The notes under the pieces are model-generated. The model was not told the DNA's origin, searched no databases, and worked only from the letters and a program-made list of their open reading frames with translations. From the NCBI GenBank assembly GCA_013397935.1, contig VZRN01011464.1:5988229-6052228 (forward strand): a DNA stretch of 64,000 nt, written 5' to 3'. The DNA is from Dasyornis broadbenti (taxonomy: Eukaryota > Chordata > Aves > Passeriformes > Dasyornithidae). Positions within the stretch are counted from its first letter, which is position 1, and each line of letters begins with the position of its first letter. Positions 48,136-61,800 of the stretch are shown here, one piece after another. Position numbers and translations under genes: made by a program.

Positions 48136-51100
48136 AACACTGTAACCTCTCAGCCTGCACTCCTCATCAAAAAAAGACCCCAAAGTGCCCTAAATTCTCT
48201 AACGATTGCCCTGTGTCCAGATCCATTTAGCTAGTTTAAATCAAAGCAATCCCCACATAGAAATATGCCACATTAAACTAAATAATGGACGCTTTGTTCC
48301 TTATAAAATATAAAAGTATATTCCCATTATTAATAACGTACAAAAATACATCAGCAATTTATATGTTCACTTACAGCAGTACTGTAAAAATACATAACTA
48401 ATTTTATTGACCCCTGATGTTTGCCATTTATTTTGCTATTTACAGTACTTCCCTCAGTTTTTGGGAATTGTCTTCCTTGGCTTGGAGAAGTGTGTGTGTG
48501 GGAATAATGCCCTTATACACAAGGTACTTTTGTGAAGAAGATGGCAACATGGTGCATTATTCCTGAACAAATACCCATAGGAAGAAACGAAAACAAATGA
48601 GTTAATGGCTTGACTCAAAAACAAGTTAAAGAAGGTGATAAGACAAATGTAATGTTTATATAGGTGGTATGTTAGAATATGATGCATAATCTGTGACCTA
48701 TCCTTTTGTCTTACTTCTCCACCAACACAAAAGGCCTATGGGGTTTCTGGAGTTGTAAGTCAATGACTGCCACTGTTTAATTTTACATCAAGGTGCAATG
48801 AATGAACCTATTTCCATTAACATTGTTGGAATCACTGTGCTTGGATTCAGCAGTGTTCGAAATCCCAGCCAAGATGCAATCTTAGTTTTCCTCTTTGAAG
48901 TAAGTGGAGTCACAGAAATTTTTGCTGTTTAAAAATCTTGTATTGAAATCATCAGGTACATCTCATCTGTGAATAGATGGCACATGGAAATGTGTCTATA
49001 ACAGGGAAATTGAATTTTCTACTTTACTGACAGACTTTAGAGAAAAGTATGTTTGGTCAAGGCAAAGAAGATCTGGTATGAAATACCAAAGGGGTTTTTT
49101 TGAGTGGGAGGATGAGTGGGTTTTGTTGGTCTTTTTTTTTCATAATAAGTGACATTTTTTCACAATAAGAAAACTTTGCATGACCATTTACACTTTGCAC
49201 ATGCATATATTTCAGCCGCAAGATGGAAAACTTATATCTTCTAATTATTTCCAAGGTTCAAAAATTACTGCTTTGTTTGTAATAGGATGCTTCCATCAGA
49301 TACATAGATCATCAGAGTTTGCTAAAACTGCATCCCGTCAAAAGTGTCAGATGTAATTTAAGTGTTTAGACTAGACCTTTGGAAATAATTGAGTCATATT
49401 CATTTTTTTTTTTCAGGCATCTAGAGCTAGGAGATTATTGTGAACAGTATTTGTACTGGACTTTGAGCTGGGCTAAATACTGGTAAATATTTGAAAAACA
49501 TGTAGAGCACTCTCCTCCTTGCATCTGAGTTTTACCAGCCAGACCATACATGAAAGGTCCTACTCCTGTTTGAACTTCTATTCTGTGAAACTGAAACGCT
49601 TTTACCACTAATACACACTGTAAAGTCCTTTCTTCTACAAAGACAGATACAAATATGCTTTATTTTGCATGGCTTAAATGTGCATCATTAGAATCATCTG
49701 GACTATTTACACAGCATAAATTTAGATAAACATAAAATTCTTTGCTGGGCTGTGGCTTAACCATACACATAAGTCTCTAATTCATCACAGCTTTGTAAAG
49801 TTCCACTTACTTTAACTGAGTTACTTGTAACACTTAAAATATAAAAAGAGACGGAAAGCAAAGAAGGGAAAATCTTTCACATTTAGGCAGATGCTTGGCA
49901 GAGGCAAGTTGCAGAAAACTGTTGAAGTCTGGCGAAATTATAATAGGATGACAAAAGATCCCATGCTTTAAAGCATTAGGCAATGTTAAATGGATTTTCC
50001 TGCTGCCATAGTGATATTTAATAGGTAGAATAGGTTATCAAAAATCAGTAAGATTAATATTATATTATTATTCCCCCTCTTCCACAGTTACAGGAACACA
50101 TTTGTTATTAATGATAATAGTTTTAATTTAATGGATTTATTTGGAGTCAGTGCAAAAGTTATGGACACTTAGGAAATGATCAGTTTGTAATTCCATATGT
50201 TTAATATTAAAATAAAGTGCCTCACACTGGTACTCTGGTAGATGTCACTTCACAGTGAATTAAAATTGCTTCAGTCCTCAAGAATCAAAGAAGAATTGAA
50301 AAGTATTCAGCTATATAGTCACACTCACGGATATAATTAAAGGTCTGTCAGCACTTTCATTACATAAAGCCGTTTTTAAGCAGTTTGTATGTTGGCCATG
50401 ACATTTTGCTTAAAGTTGGAAATGGGCTGTGTATTTCCTGCTTGGAAGTGTTGTTTCTTATGAATGTAATTGGATTCAGATTATTTTCCTGTATTTCCTA
50501 CCCATGGCAAAGAGGTTAAAGAACATCATCTGTTTTTTATGTTCCTCCCACACTTTCAAAATAACTGTTCACTTCATTTTAACACCTTGCAGATAATTAG
50601 GCTCCATCAATATACAGCAAAATAAAACTCATCGAGGACAAAGGCTAGATGAATGGGTTTTTCCTATCTCAGCTGGGGCTTTATAATGTTCAGAAGCACT
50701 TTGGGGAATGCCACAGGTTAAGGTAGTTTGGATGTAGCCATGCAGTTCTGAAAGTTTGAGGGAATGAGTTCAGTCATACCTCAGATGTAAACTATGATGA
50801 GACATTTTCCCTTAGGCCAGAGAAGAGCCATTTTGTTTGCCTTTTTCATAGATGGCAAGTAGATAAGCCTGTTTTATTTGCCAGTATGGACATGTTATTT
50901 CAATACTTTGCAGAGACACACTGGTCCAAGGTGTTTCCAACTTGGCATGTGCTCACCATGCTGGCTGGTACATGGGGGTCTAGGACCACCTTGAGATTCC
51001 AGTTTGGTTTCAGCTTAATTATAGATAAGAAAAAAATCAATTTCCATGGGAAGTTCAAACCAGAATAAAATTGCTCAGCTATTAATACCAGGGTATATCC

Positions 51101-51890
51101 ACAATGCATTATTAGTTAGGCAGAGTTTCAAGAAAATCAAAGTGTGACATTATGACAGAATTATTTAAAGCAGGACAATTCACAGATACACTGCTTAATT
51201 GACTGCTGTGAGCTTTGGAGGTCAAAGTCAAGACGGATATATGCACAGTCACTGCCAAGGAAACCTTTGAAAGGAAAGTGCTTGCTCATTCCCAAGAGAA
51301 ATCACGAGATTATTGGAGAGGGTAAAAGAGCTCAGCATGCCCATCCTCCATCCAGACAAATCTTTTTCAGGGTATGGAGTATTTCCATCACTTCTCTCAT
51401 CACCCTGAATTGCATCCCAAGTGGATCACAAGTTGTTCTCACGATTGAAAGATAAGCAGTACAGACTTTATTTATTTATGTGAAAGTGTCATCACAAATC
51501 AGGAAGTATGATTGAAACATTTTAATTTCATTAGAAGTCAGAGCAATTTTTTAATCATAAAACTCACAAAGAATTAAATCTTTGGTGAGAAGGTTACCAT
51601 AGCCTGTTCTATTTCTACAGCTGCTTAAGGAGATAACCAGGAGTTCTCTGAAAGAAACTGTTGGGAAGGTCAACAACATAAGCTTAAATAAGACATTTCA
51701 AAAGCCATCAACAGCATAAGGTTGGTCAGTTTTGTAAACATATGCACAGTAATGCAACTTTTACACATTCTACCCAGAAAATAATAATAATATGGTGTTA
51801 CCAGTCACACTGAGAATGAATTTCTGTAAATAAATTCAGTTTCTGAAGAATATAGACCCCAGACATAGAAGTATCATTGTTACTATCAGG
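48136..51890. other. Non-coding AT-rich DNA
   Basis: Unique-looking, with the short palindrome at 49963. No gene seen. Confidence 0.55.
49963..49976. repeat. 14-bp palindrome
   Basis: ATGCTTTAAAGCAT is its own reverse complement. It is probably incidental in AT-rich DNA. Confidence 0.85.
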
Positions 51891-51924
<34 letters not shown>

Positions 51925-51929
51925 AAAAA
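51891..51929 (+). repeat. 32-base poly(A) run
   Basis: Thirty-two uninterrupted A, then GAAAAAAT. A second A-rich stretch with AACAAAA words follows at about 51999-52090. It could be a homopolymer expansion or the tail of a retroposed copy, but the upstream sequence shows no recognisable gene or SINE. Confidence 0.95.
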
Positions 51930-54900
51930 TAATAGAACATGATCCTTCTGCAAAAAATAAGGATGGGCACTTGCTTATAATATTGGGAGCAGCACAACAA
52001 AAAAATAACCTAATAACAAAATGCCAAACAAACAGAAATGACAAAAAGAACAAAAGAGAAAAAAAAGAACAAAACAAAAAGAACAAAACACATGACCAAG
52101 GAAATGTAGCCCTGTCCAGGGATGCTTTACACCCAAGGCATTAGGACTCAGGAAGACTGAGTAAGAACCAGATACACAACAACAGGTTTTGCCTTCAAAA
52201 AGACCACATCAAGCTGAACCTGCCCTTACTGAGCAGTGGGGATGGCCTGGAGGAGCAAGCAGCAGGGCTCAGAAGGACAAATCTCCATTGTGGGTTGCTT
52301 TGCTAGAGACACTTACTAGACAATTAAAGAAATATGAAGATTGGGCTTAAGACTGTCACTTCAAGTTACTGGAAACCCCAGATCAAGCAAATTATGAATT
52401 CCATCTGCTGTGATTGATTTGCAATGTGTTGCAAGTAAATAAAATCTCTCAGTCTTATGCAGATAAACTGTGGGGGTTTTTTACTGTTTTTTCAATTTTC
52501 CCTAAAATACTTAATGCAAAATGCAATGATCATGTTTGCCTGACATTTCAACTTGTTCTGCGGTAACACAACGTAAGACATTTCAGAAAAGAAAGGGGAA
52601 GATTGTCATCTACATCCTTTGAAATAACAGGAACTTTTGCAATGGGAAGATACATTTTGTGGCTCTCTGCCTCAGACTGCTGAAGCCCTCTGGTGAGGAG
52701 CAGCAAGGCCATCATAGTTCAAGGAGCTTGTGATCTAATAGTACCTCAGTGAAAGGTATTTTGAATAAATAAATAGATAGACAAACCAAAAATGACATTA
52801 TGAAAAGTTTATGTGAGGTATCTCGTACAGAGCCAAAAAAAGAAAACAACGCTGCACTTAAGGAACCATTGAAATGGAAAAAGACCTATTTTGCCGTTAT
52901 TGAATCCCTCAAGATGAATTTCTGGAAGTAGAAAAGAAAGTTACAAGGAACATCTGAGATCTGGCCCTGGGACTAATTGGGAATGTGAAGATCCTATGCA
53001 AACTGACCTTTAGACCTTGGAAGAAAACTGACATCAGAGGAAGCTTAAGCACAGCATTCACCTTCCCACAGCCCATCACTTCCAGAAAACTTCCCAGCTG
53101 AGAGTAGAGACAAAGTGTGGAACAGGCTCACGGCTGATGCTGCTGGAAACAATTTCATTTCTTCCTTTAATAAGGAGTTAGTGAAGGGTTGCTCTGCCCA
53201 TGGACAGCTCTTTTAAACTCACATCGTTCTGGTCATTGAGGAGCAGAAGAGAACAGAGAACAAGGGAAAAGGTACATGAAAAACATCGTAACCGTAATTG
53301 AGCTTTGTATTCAATCTTTTTGTCTAAATGTATGTATTTTGAAGAAAAAGAACTTTATTGAGTCAGGAATTGCTCTTGATTTTTTCAAATCTGTCCTTTG
53401 GAAGTTTAAAATGCTGGGGGTTGTAAAGCACAGTCTCAGGCAGCATGTACTGAAGTCAGGAGAGATAACATATTGACTAAGGAATCATTTATTTCTCCAT
53501 TAAGTATACTATGAGTCTAAGACTTTTACAAATTTATGATGGGCTTTTAGGCACCATCCAAGGTAATTGAGAGGATCATATGTGCACTGTACTGTGAAAG
53601 CAGATATTTTAAATTGTGCAGATTTTGGTTCTCAAACAAATGGTTTTGAATACTTCTCTTGGGAATGTATTTTTTTATTACTTCACCAGTTCTAATATTT
53701 TAAGAATATTAAACAGTACTTAAATAATTGATTTTGTAACACAGTTTATAGACAATAAACTTTCAGGCTCTTGGAAATACCTATTATATGAAACAGCTTA
53801 GTAAAATGAGTAGGTACATTTTGACCCACTGTGACTCAGAGATTGGATAATGTTTTCCTTTAAGCCTCTATAACATGATCCCAGGTATGGTATAATGAAT
53901 ACTATCATCTTAAAGAAAATGAAACCTCAGCTTAAGCTTCGTGATGGTGTATTCCAAAATAAAGAAGTTGTACTGCACATTATTTCTTAAAATAAAGTCA
54001 AACTACTATAAAAATAATCCCCCTTTATTGCTGCTGATAACCAATGATCATCTTCCCCAGTCCTTAGCCAGTTTAAAACTATTTTCTTACTTTTGGGCCA
54101 ACAAGCTGATTGGCAAGAAAACCACACAGCTGCAAGGCCTGCTGGCTTCAGCTTAAACTCTGTGTTCAGCTCTTCTAAAAATCAGGTCAGATGGCTGAGG
54201 TCAGAGTCTGCGCTGCTATCAGTTCCCTACCTTCCTGGTTGACACTGTGGCAAAGAAAAAATCAGACTGGCTGACTGAAGAAGTCTGCTCTGGTTCTAAA
54301 CCTTGTACATTTATTACTAACAGGTTGTTCTGGTTTGGTTTTATTTTTTTTTTCAAAACACAAAGACTGCCTTTTTCCAAGGTGGACGTAGGCGTAAATA
54401 AAAACAGCGTTTTGACTTAATAGATTGATTTAGATCTTCCAGGTTCATGTAAACAATATTGATGCGGCAGGTCATCCTGAGGCCATTACTATTGCATACA
54501 ATTGGTCAGAATTATTCTGCCAAAACAATTTTGAGTGAGGGAAGATTGTTCTGTCTGTACTGAACACTTTTCATTTTCCTGAAAGTTTCCTTGAGAAAAA
54601 AAAATATTTCTGAAATAAAATGATTTCACTTGGAAAATGGGAAATTTGTATTTGTTTGTGTTTCTTGCATTACTTCATTTGATTAGTCAGACACAAATAC
54701 AGGGAAAATTATTTTAGAAGTATAAACATGAGAAATTTCTCACCGTCTGTAAATTTATCCAAAAACAAAAACCTGAGATTTTTTGCTGAAGAAACCACGT
54801 AGACTTTTCAGTCAAAAAAACCTAATATTTTTCAGGAAACATGAATTTTTTGCAAAGCAGAAATTATAAATTCCAGCTGTGCTGCTCATGAGCTAAATGT

Positions 54901-55669
54901 TTTATTGAGTTGCCATCCACTCTTCTGACTCTCTAACTCTTAATTCTAGATTATAATTTCATTTAAAATATGGCATTATTGTGCAGATGCACAGCAATTC
55001 ATGAGACACCTTGATGTGTTTATCTTCAAAGACAACTAAGAGGGTAGATTCATATTAGAAAAAGTCTGTATCATTTCTTTTTAAAAACTGGCTAATTTTT
55101 GAGGACTGGATATGTCTTGTTTAAAGAAGTTACAAAACTTGCTCAAAAACTTGAAGGAATAACACACTGGTTATCTCCAAGTATGGGAATATATTGCATT
55201 TAGCTTGCAGAAACATAGGAAATAAGGCCTTTATAGTGAGCTATCTACTAAGAAAAAGCTGCAGTGATTGTGATTAAATTGCAGGTCACATTGCACACTC
55301 AGTTTTGGGTTTGCAATGAATGTGTTCATTTTCCTAGTCCAGGTTTTCCATATCCTTAAAGTAAATTGATGTAAGTACAGCATTATGTACTTCAGACCCG
55401 CTTTTCTGTTTGTGTGTTGTAAATGACAGCATTTACCAAAATGTAACACAGTACATTAGTTCTGATTTGATAATTCCCTTTCTCATCCTAAATTGCTCTC
55501 CATGTTAAATGTATACACATACATTCTTTACAGCATATTCATAAATCAGTTTTTGTGGGGAATTTTAATCTCTGTTACATATGTGAAACTCCAGATTTAC
55601 ATCTGCGTCTGCATGTTTGCCCAATTGAGTTAATCAGAAGAGAAAATAATTACAGTCTTTTATTAGTCT
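51930..55669. other. Non-coding DNA, possible old LINE traces
   Basis: A-rich to 52090. At about 53115-53190, 'gtgtggaacaggctcacggc' followed by 'cctttaataaggagttagtg' is faintly like an old CR1 ('ctgtggaac.agctgcc... ttcaaaaaggagttag') but too weak to call. 54420-54520 looks like non-repetitive conserved-type sequence. No gene seen. Confidence 0.45.
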
Positions 55670-56440
55670 TAACAACTTGAAGACCACCCCTTTAAAACCA
55701 AATAGCATCTTACACCATGAAACAAAAGAAGTGGTTGTTGAAGGCAAAATAATATTTTGAAATGAGTGTTTTTGAAGCAGTTGTTGAAAATAACATTGAG
55801 GTTATGTTTCATCTGTCTATTAGGAAGAGCTCCTCAGGCACTAGGAACACCAGACTTTCTCATTTTATTTTCATTCCTAAACCCCAGAAGTGTGATCAGG
55901 ACCTAAAATATCACCTTTACTCCTCTTTTACTTTTATATTAGTGCTTAATTGTAAACAAATCTTCATATTTTTAAATGTTCCTGGCCTATGTAGTGAAAG
56001 AATGAACTTGACCGCCCTGTTTCCTATGGATTCAGTTTTGTTGCCTGTGACAGTCTTGACCATCTGACCTGCTTTCTTCACTCCTGAGATCAGCCTTATT
56101 AGCACGGCTTGCAGCACTGCTATGCGTATCACTGGCCAGCACACTTGAATTAATTATGTTTTTCTGAAGAAGAAATGGGACAAGAAACTAGGCCAATTAT
56201 TCACTGTTAACCAACAGAAAACATTCACACTAGTGGTCCCAAATGTTCCCTGCACCTCTGTTTAAAATTAATCCATCAGAAAATCACAGGGAGGATGCTC
56301 AAGACCCCCCTCCAATTATTTAAAATCATGTCATTAAATCAGACAAATGCTGGCACTGCAACTCAGCAGGCGTTAATTTAACCCATATGCTTTGGGACTG
56401 TTCCTATATCCTTTTGTCTTAGCCAGAATTTATTCAAGTT
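55670..56440 (+). mobile_element. Decayed L1-clade LINE fragment (ORF2 RT fingers plus C-terminal knuckle)
   Basis: Seen: an open frame at 55762-56067 carries IPKP at codons 38-41 (55873-55884), followed about 20 residues later by VLNCKQIF, which fits the L1 ORF2 reverse-transcriptase start (IPKPGKD, then RPISLLN.D.KI). From 56173, in the same frame, KWDKKLGQLF fits the W.KDLG stretch near the L1 C terminus. At about 56256-56335 a second frame reads KLIHQKITGRMLKTPLQLFK, fitting K....RM.LTPLRL.K. At 56345 a third frame reads KCWHCNSAGVNLTHMLWDC, fitting the L1 knuckle CWRC...GT..H..W.C. The order and spacing of the last three blocks match L1 almost without gaps. Known: L1 ORF2 is the endonuclease/reverse transcriptase that copies the element. 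Here the RT core (including the YADD region) is deleted, since only about 475 bp separate IPKP from CW where several hundred codons are expected. At least two frameshifts and several stops make it dead. Weaker L1-like sequence may reach back to about 55670. The family call is firm; the exact boundaries are not. Confidence 0.75.
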
Positions 56441-58821
56441 ATTTTTTTTCCTATAAAATAAAATTGTATTATAAGATCACCAAATAATTTTAAGCCAAAT
56501 GGGTTCTAAATGGAAGCTGGATAAACATGAAAAAAACCTTTAGCTGAGCAAAACATACTGACTTCTTGGAGACTAATATTATAGAAAAGAAGATCCAAAA
56601 AGTGCCAAAAATCTGAAGACTGGAGCCCAAGCATGGAAGTCCAGCCACCATGGAATTATATTCCATAATGAAAATAATCAAGAAAAATTCCAACAGACAC
56701 ATGACAATATTCTGGAAATACTCTAGTAAAAGTGTTAAATGTGTGCCTCCATCTCAGCCTCATAATCACCTTTGCTTTTCTGCACTTCTCTCTGTCCTTT
56801 TCTCATTCTGTTTCTTTCCTCGTTTTTTCATGCTTTGTCACTTTTTTAATATCTTCACATATTTCTCCTCTGATTTATCTTTCGGATTATTTCTCACTCT
56901 TTCCCATGTTTAGTACATCTTCTTTTAAAATCTGTGTGTGAAAGAAAGGGACAAAACATGTTAAAGGTTAACATCCCTTGTCTAAAACGATGTTGTCATT
57001 ATGCACTGTAGATAGCCTATACATCAGTTTTTCATACTGTGCTCATTACAAAAGGAATGTTGATTAAATTACTATATTTATTTGTACATGACTTATAAGG
57101 GAAATTGTGATTTTTGGCATTTGAAAAGTCATAATAATAATTAAAAAGCACTAAACTTTTGTATTTATTACAACACCAATTAGGAGGAGAAGAATAAAGG
57201 AACTTTTCCAGTGTAGTGATGCCAGCGACACTACTCCATTGGCCATTCACTATGTACTTAAACATGTTTCAGTGCTGTAATTTCAAAAGATGACACAGGA
57301 AGCACTTACCTGCATAAATAAAACAAAAACAAGGATCCTCATTATTTATTGCTTTGATTCATGTTATGTTTGTGCCAGTGCATGATATAAGAATTTTATA
57401 ATTTTTATATGTGTATTTTTTTGGTTATTTTTTTTGTGTGTCTATCACAGCGACTTACCATCTGGAAATGCTAAAAGTGCATAAAAGAAATAGGATTTAT
57501 ATGCAGAAACAATAACTCCTTCTTCAATCTTTCTTCAAACTGGGCTATGCTTTTGAATACAAGTTGCCCTTTTCAACTGTCATTTGCTTTTTGTTTTAGT
57601 AATTGGTCATCACCACGAAACTAGTATATAAATCTGTGAACACTTCTGTGTATAAAAGAGTGCTTCAATTGATTAAAGAATAGGCCTTTTTACAGAAAAC
57701 TCAAGGGATGCACGCAGTTCAGACTGAAATACTTTCTTTAATTTTTGTAAACAAATTGGGAGTTGTGAAGAAACTTTATTCAAGAAAAATCAAAATGCAG
57801 TGTTACCAAAGAAACGCCATGCCTTGGACTATACAAATTTGCATGAATTTTCTATGAATCCAACTGAAAATGACCATGAACTTGATAAAAGCTAGGTTAG
57901 AAAACATGAAGTTTGAGTCCAGAGCCTTGCTGCCTCAAGGGAGAAGTTCCCTCAGGCGCAGAATTTGGAATCTCATCTTAGGATAGCCAGTCCTTTGGCT
58001 GAAAGAGTTTTGAAGCTCTTGCAGCCTATTTGCCAGCAGAGTTCTTGAAGCCTTTACTGGCAAAGGCTTTCCCTGCTGCCGTTTCAAGATATGAAGTGAC
58101 CACTAGTCTCCTTGCCCTGATCAGTTATGCCCTTACTGGTTGACAAACGGGCACAAAAAGCAATAGCTTAAATAAAGTAATTGATACGTATTTGCAGTCT
58201 TTTCCGTAGGAAATTCCCCAAGGTGAACTGGCTGAACCAACGACATAAAAAGGGATGGAGACTTTAGAGAAGGGGCAGGGGGAGCAGAGGAAACAGTTCA
58301 TAAGCGTGGACGCTTGGAGGCTAAAAGGGCACAGACTGTGTAAGAGACATTGCTGATGGATGGATGGATGTACTTGCAGAGTTCCCAGGAAACACCAGAA
58401 AGAATAGAGAACATCTTTAAGTGGACATCTGCAGGAATATTTGTTTAATGATCTTTTCCTCCACTGTGACTCACAGACGGAACAGGATGTTGGGTGTGAT
58501 CTTTCCAGAGTGTTGGCTCTACAATATGTGTTCCAGCTCAGTTTTACTGCTCGATTATCAAAGTGTGGTATGACTAAGAGACCTGTGCAGTCAGGAGTCT
58601 GTGCATACAGACCAGCACCAAAATTGTCCATAAATGGGTCCTGCTGTGATAACTTGAAAGTCACAGATTGCTTTTAAATATACCAGAAAAGCAAATACTC
58701 CAGATTTCAGTCAGGACAAACTCTAAACCCCTATCAGATGCCCATTTTCCTTCACAAACTTTCGGGGAACATATATGTCTAAAGAATTGCCCTGTAAAGC
58801 TGCTTTCCCCAGGCAGAAATG
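56441..58821. other. Non-coding DNA
   Basis: A T/C-rich stretch at 56760-56910. The longest open frame of the window (179 codons, minus, 58125-58664) lies here and is rejected as chance. No gene seen. Confidence 0.55.
58355..58370 (+). repeat. (GATG)4
   Basis: Four perfect GATG units. Confidence 0.9.
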
Positions 58822-58842
58822 AAAAAAAAAAAAAAAAAAAAA
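58822..58842 (+). repeat. 21-base poly(A) run
   Basis: Twenty-one A, followed by CACCAACAAAAAACC. No retroposed source is recognised upstream. Confidence 0.95.
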
Positions 58843-61800
58843 CACCAACAAAAAACCATTTAGTTGTGTTAGTTAAACCATGCCTGAAATGTGCACAGCT
58901 ACCAGAGTAATTAATGTTGAACCCAGAAGAACCCATACAAGCAAGAATAGCAAAGCCATATGATAATTTATACAGTTTTCCTGAAAATATTTACATTTCC
59001 CCCCTCTCCTCTGAGCTGCTGTAAACCATTCTTTCATTCTCTTCCTGTGCCTAGTGAGATCCAGGATGTAAAGCATCCTCAGCTTTGCCTCAGGGGACAC
59101 ATGGCAAGACACACTTGTGTGACGTGCATACGCTAGCATGCATGCCTCCATGAAGATTGGTATATATTATCTAGTCAAAAAAAGTTCTCTTTACAGCTAA
59201 TGAAAATAATTAGGTACCCCAAAAATGAGATTCATATAATAAATAGGTTATACACCTCACAGTTGTCTATTTCACTCCATTGAATATAATTAAGGCTAAT
59301 TTAACTCAAAACTAAATATCTTGGTATCATAAATTCAGTTAAATGTTTCCCAGCATGTGTTTTCTTCTCTATGTCTGTCTTTTTGCAGGCTCTAGCAGTG
59401 TTGCATTCCCCATGATAATTTGGGTTACTTTGTATTTGCCACAGTGAGGAGCTTCTGTTAGACAATAAATAATCCTTCTGGTACCTCAGGTTTCTGACAG
59501 AATCCAATTAGAGGTGGCATTAAATGTCTCATGGCTCAGTTTGAATCCCAATGAAACCAACTGAAAGTCTCCCAAGTATGTGCACTGGAACTGTATTGTA
59601 AATTTGTTATTCTAAGTTGTGATTTTTTTAAAAAAAATTCTTCTGAATTTCAGTTTTAAGGAGTTTGCAGTGAAAATTCATATTAGTGTATAGTTTTAGA
59701 CTGAGAACATGCTTCTATTTATATCAAATTATTTTACTCATTAACAACTTAGCTGTAAAGTAAATTTCATATATAAGAAGAAGCTGTGGAAATTGTAGGA
59801 CTAAATTCTCTCTGAAGACTTGCCACTCCTATTGTCTAATCCTCTTCCCCTCTCCACAGGACTTTTATTTCACAACATACCTTAAAGCAAAATTAATCTT
59901 TAAAATCAGTAAAAAGTAGTAGGAAGAGTTTAACAAAGAGACCATCTTTTTGGAATAAACATTGCTTACAGATCATTTTGTAGTCTTACTTTGGGGTCGG
60001 TTTCATAATTCAAAGCTGGTTCAGAGGTTTTATAAATCATTCACTATCTGGATCTTCTGAAAAAAATGTAATTGTTTTAGCTAAAGGATGCAGAAGAGAA
60101 AAATTAAAACCAAAATAGTTAAATGAGCAACATGATTTTTTTCCTTGTGCTTTTTGAAAAATTACTTTTAAAAGTAACGTACTGTGAGCTAATATTAATC
60201 ATATGAGGAGAGATCACATAAACAAAGCCTATCTAGTGATCTAGTTCCAAACTTCAGAAGGACTGTGAATCCTGTTAAATTTTCATTTTTATACATCCAA
60301 ACCATTTTTTTTAATGTAACACTTATTTTTGATAATTCTCAGAACTATAAATCAGTTTACTTTACAACCCTGTAGTCTTAGGATTTATGAATACAGCACA
60401 AAATCTGTTTCCTATTTGTGTGCTCTACTGTTTGGAATTACATGCTAGCTGAAGGAAATCTGCCCTTATACAAATGTGATAACACAAAAATATATGAAGG
60501 TGTCCTTGCTTAGGTATGACTAGTCAGGCTCCGTTGGGCAGACTTGGTGTGTTAAGTTACTTGAACTATATAATGATGAATAAAATTCTTGGCTCACAAG
60601 AAGAGGAATGCTATTACAATGTACATGGGCCATATACTTCATTCTGTTTCTGTTTTGTGCTTGTAATTCATTGTAAGACACAGAGGTTGAGGATCAAGTG
60701 TTCCAAATTTAACACAAATTTATATCACCTTAATTCCCAGTGAGTTCCCAGTCTGGGCACAATTTGTCTCTGGGTGTAAATTCCTTTCTTTGGTTCAGAC
60801 CAAAATTCTATTGTGTACTGAAGTTACTGTTTTCCAAAGGAAACTGCTATGCATTCATCAAGGATTTCTCATCTCAAAAAAATAAAAACATAAATCAAAA
60901 ATTTTCAGCATTTTACAGTTGAATCTAAAGGGGCTTGCTGCTTTTTAAATACAGCACAGAAACACACAGTAAATGTACTTGCCCTTTTTGCATTGGTATA
61001 AAAAAGCCTCAAATAGCAGTGGTTCTAAATTATTAAAAATGTTTCTTTTTATCCTAATAAACTTAAAAAGATATATAATTTGGAAGAAAATATATTTAAT
61101 TTATGTAGACTCTGACAGAACTGGAGATTTAGAGCTTTACACACTATCAACATGCTCCTGCAAACACTGAGCTCCTTTATAGAGATATGTGATCTTTTGC
61201 AAGCTGAAAATTTAGGTCTGTGGAAAAAGAAAAGACCAAATAACATCTAAAGTCTCTTAGGTATCTGGTCAAGCTAATCTAGTGAAGACAAATTAATCTC
61301 TGAAGGCAGTGACACATACAAGAGAATGTAAGTCTCTTCATTTTACAGCTGCTTTTCCTACGGGATTTCATAGCAAAAACCCAACGTGGTTACTTGAGAT
61401 TTTTTTCAATAACATTTCAAGAACATATCTTTAGACTTAGACATATCAACCATCCTCCTCCTGTGAGCCAAAGCAATTTCACAAGAGCACTATGAGGTTT
61501 GCAGCTCAGCCCTGATAGACTAGGTTAAGGGAAGAAAGACAGGAACATATAACACCAAAAAGAAAACTCTCCTGGGTCAGGGCCATTTTCCTGTTTTGCT
61601 GTTATGAGAACACAAATACCAGCTAGGAAGGTTAGCAGAATTTCCCAGGTTTGTCTGCACAGTGACTTCTGGAAGACAGTTTTATGTGCCTACAGAAGTT
61701 CTACTGAAGTCCAAGAGCTGCAATCAAACACAAATTGTTGCAATTGTATTAGCTTAACAGAAAACGTAAACGAAAAAATGCTTGTTTTTCAAAAAATTTG

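Noticed and set aside
58125..58664. 179-codon minus-strand open frame, the longest in the window
   Set aside because: Cys/Ser/Pro-rich with no domain, partly encoded by a GATG simple repeat, no splice or promoter context; length fits the chance tail.
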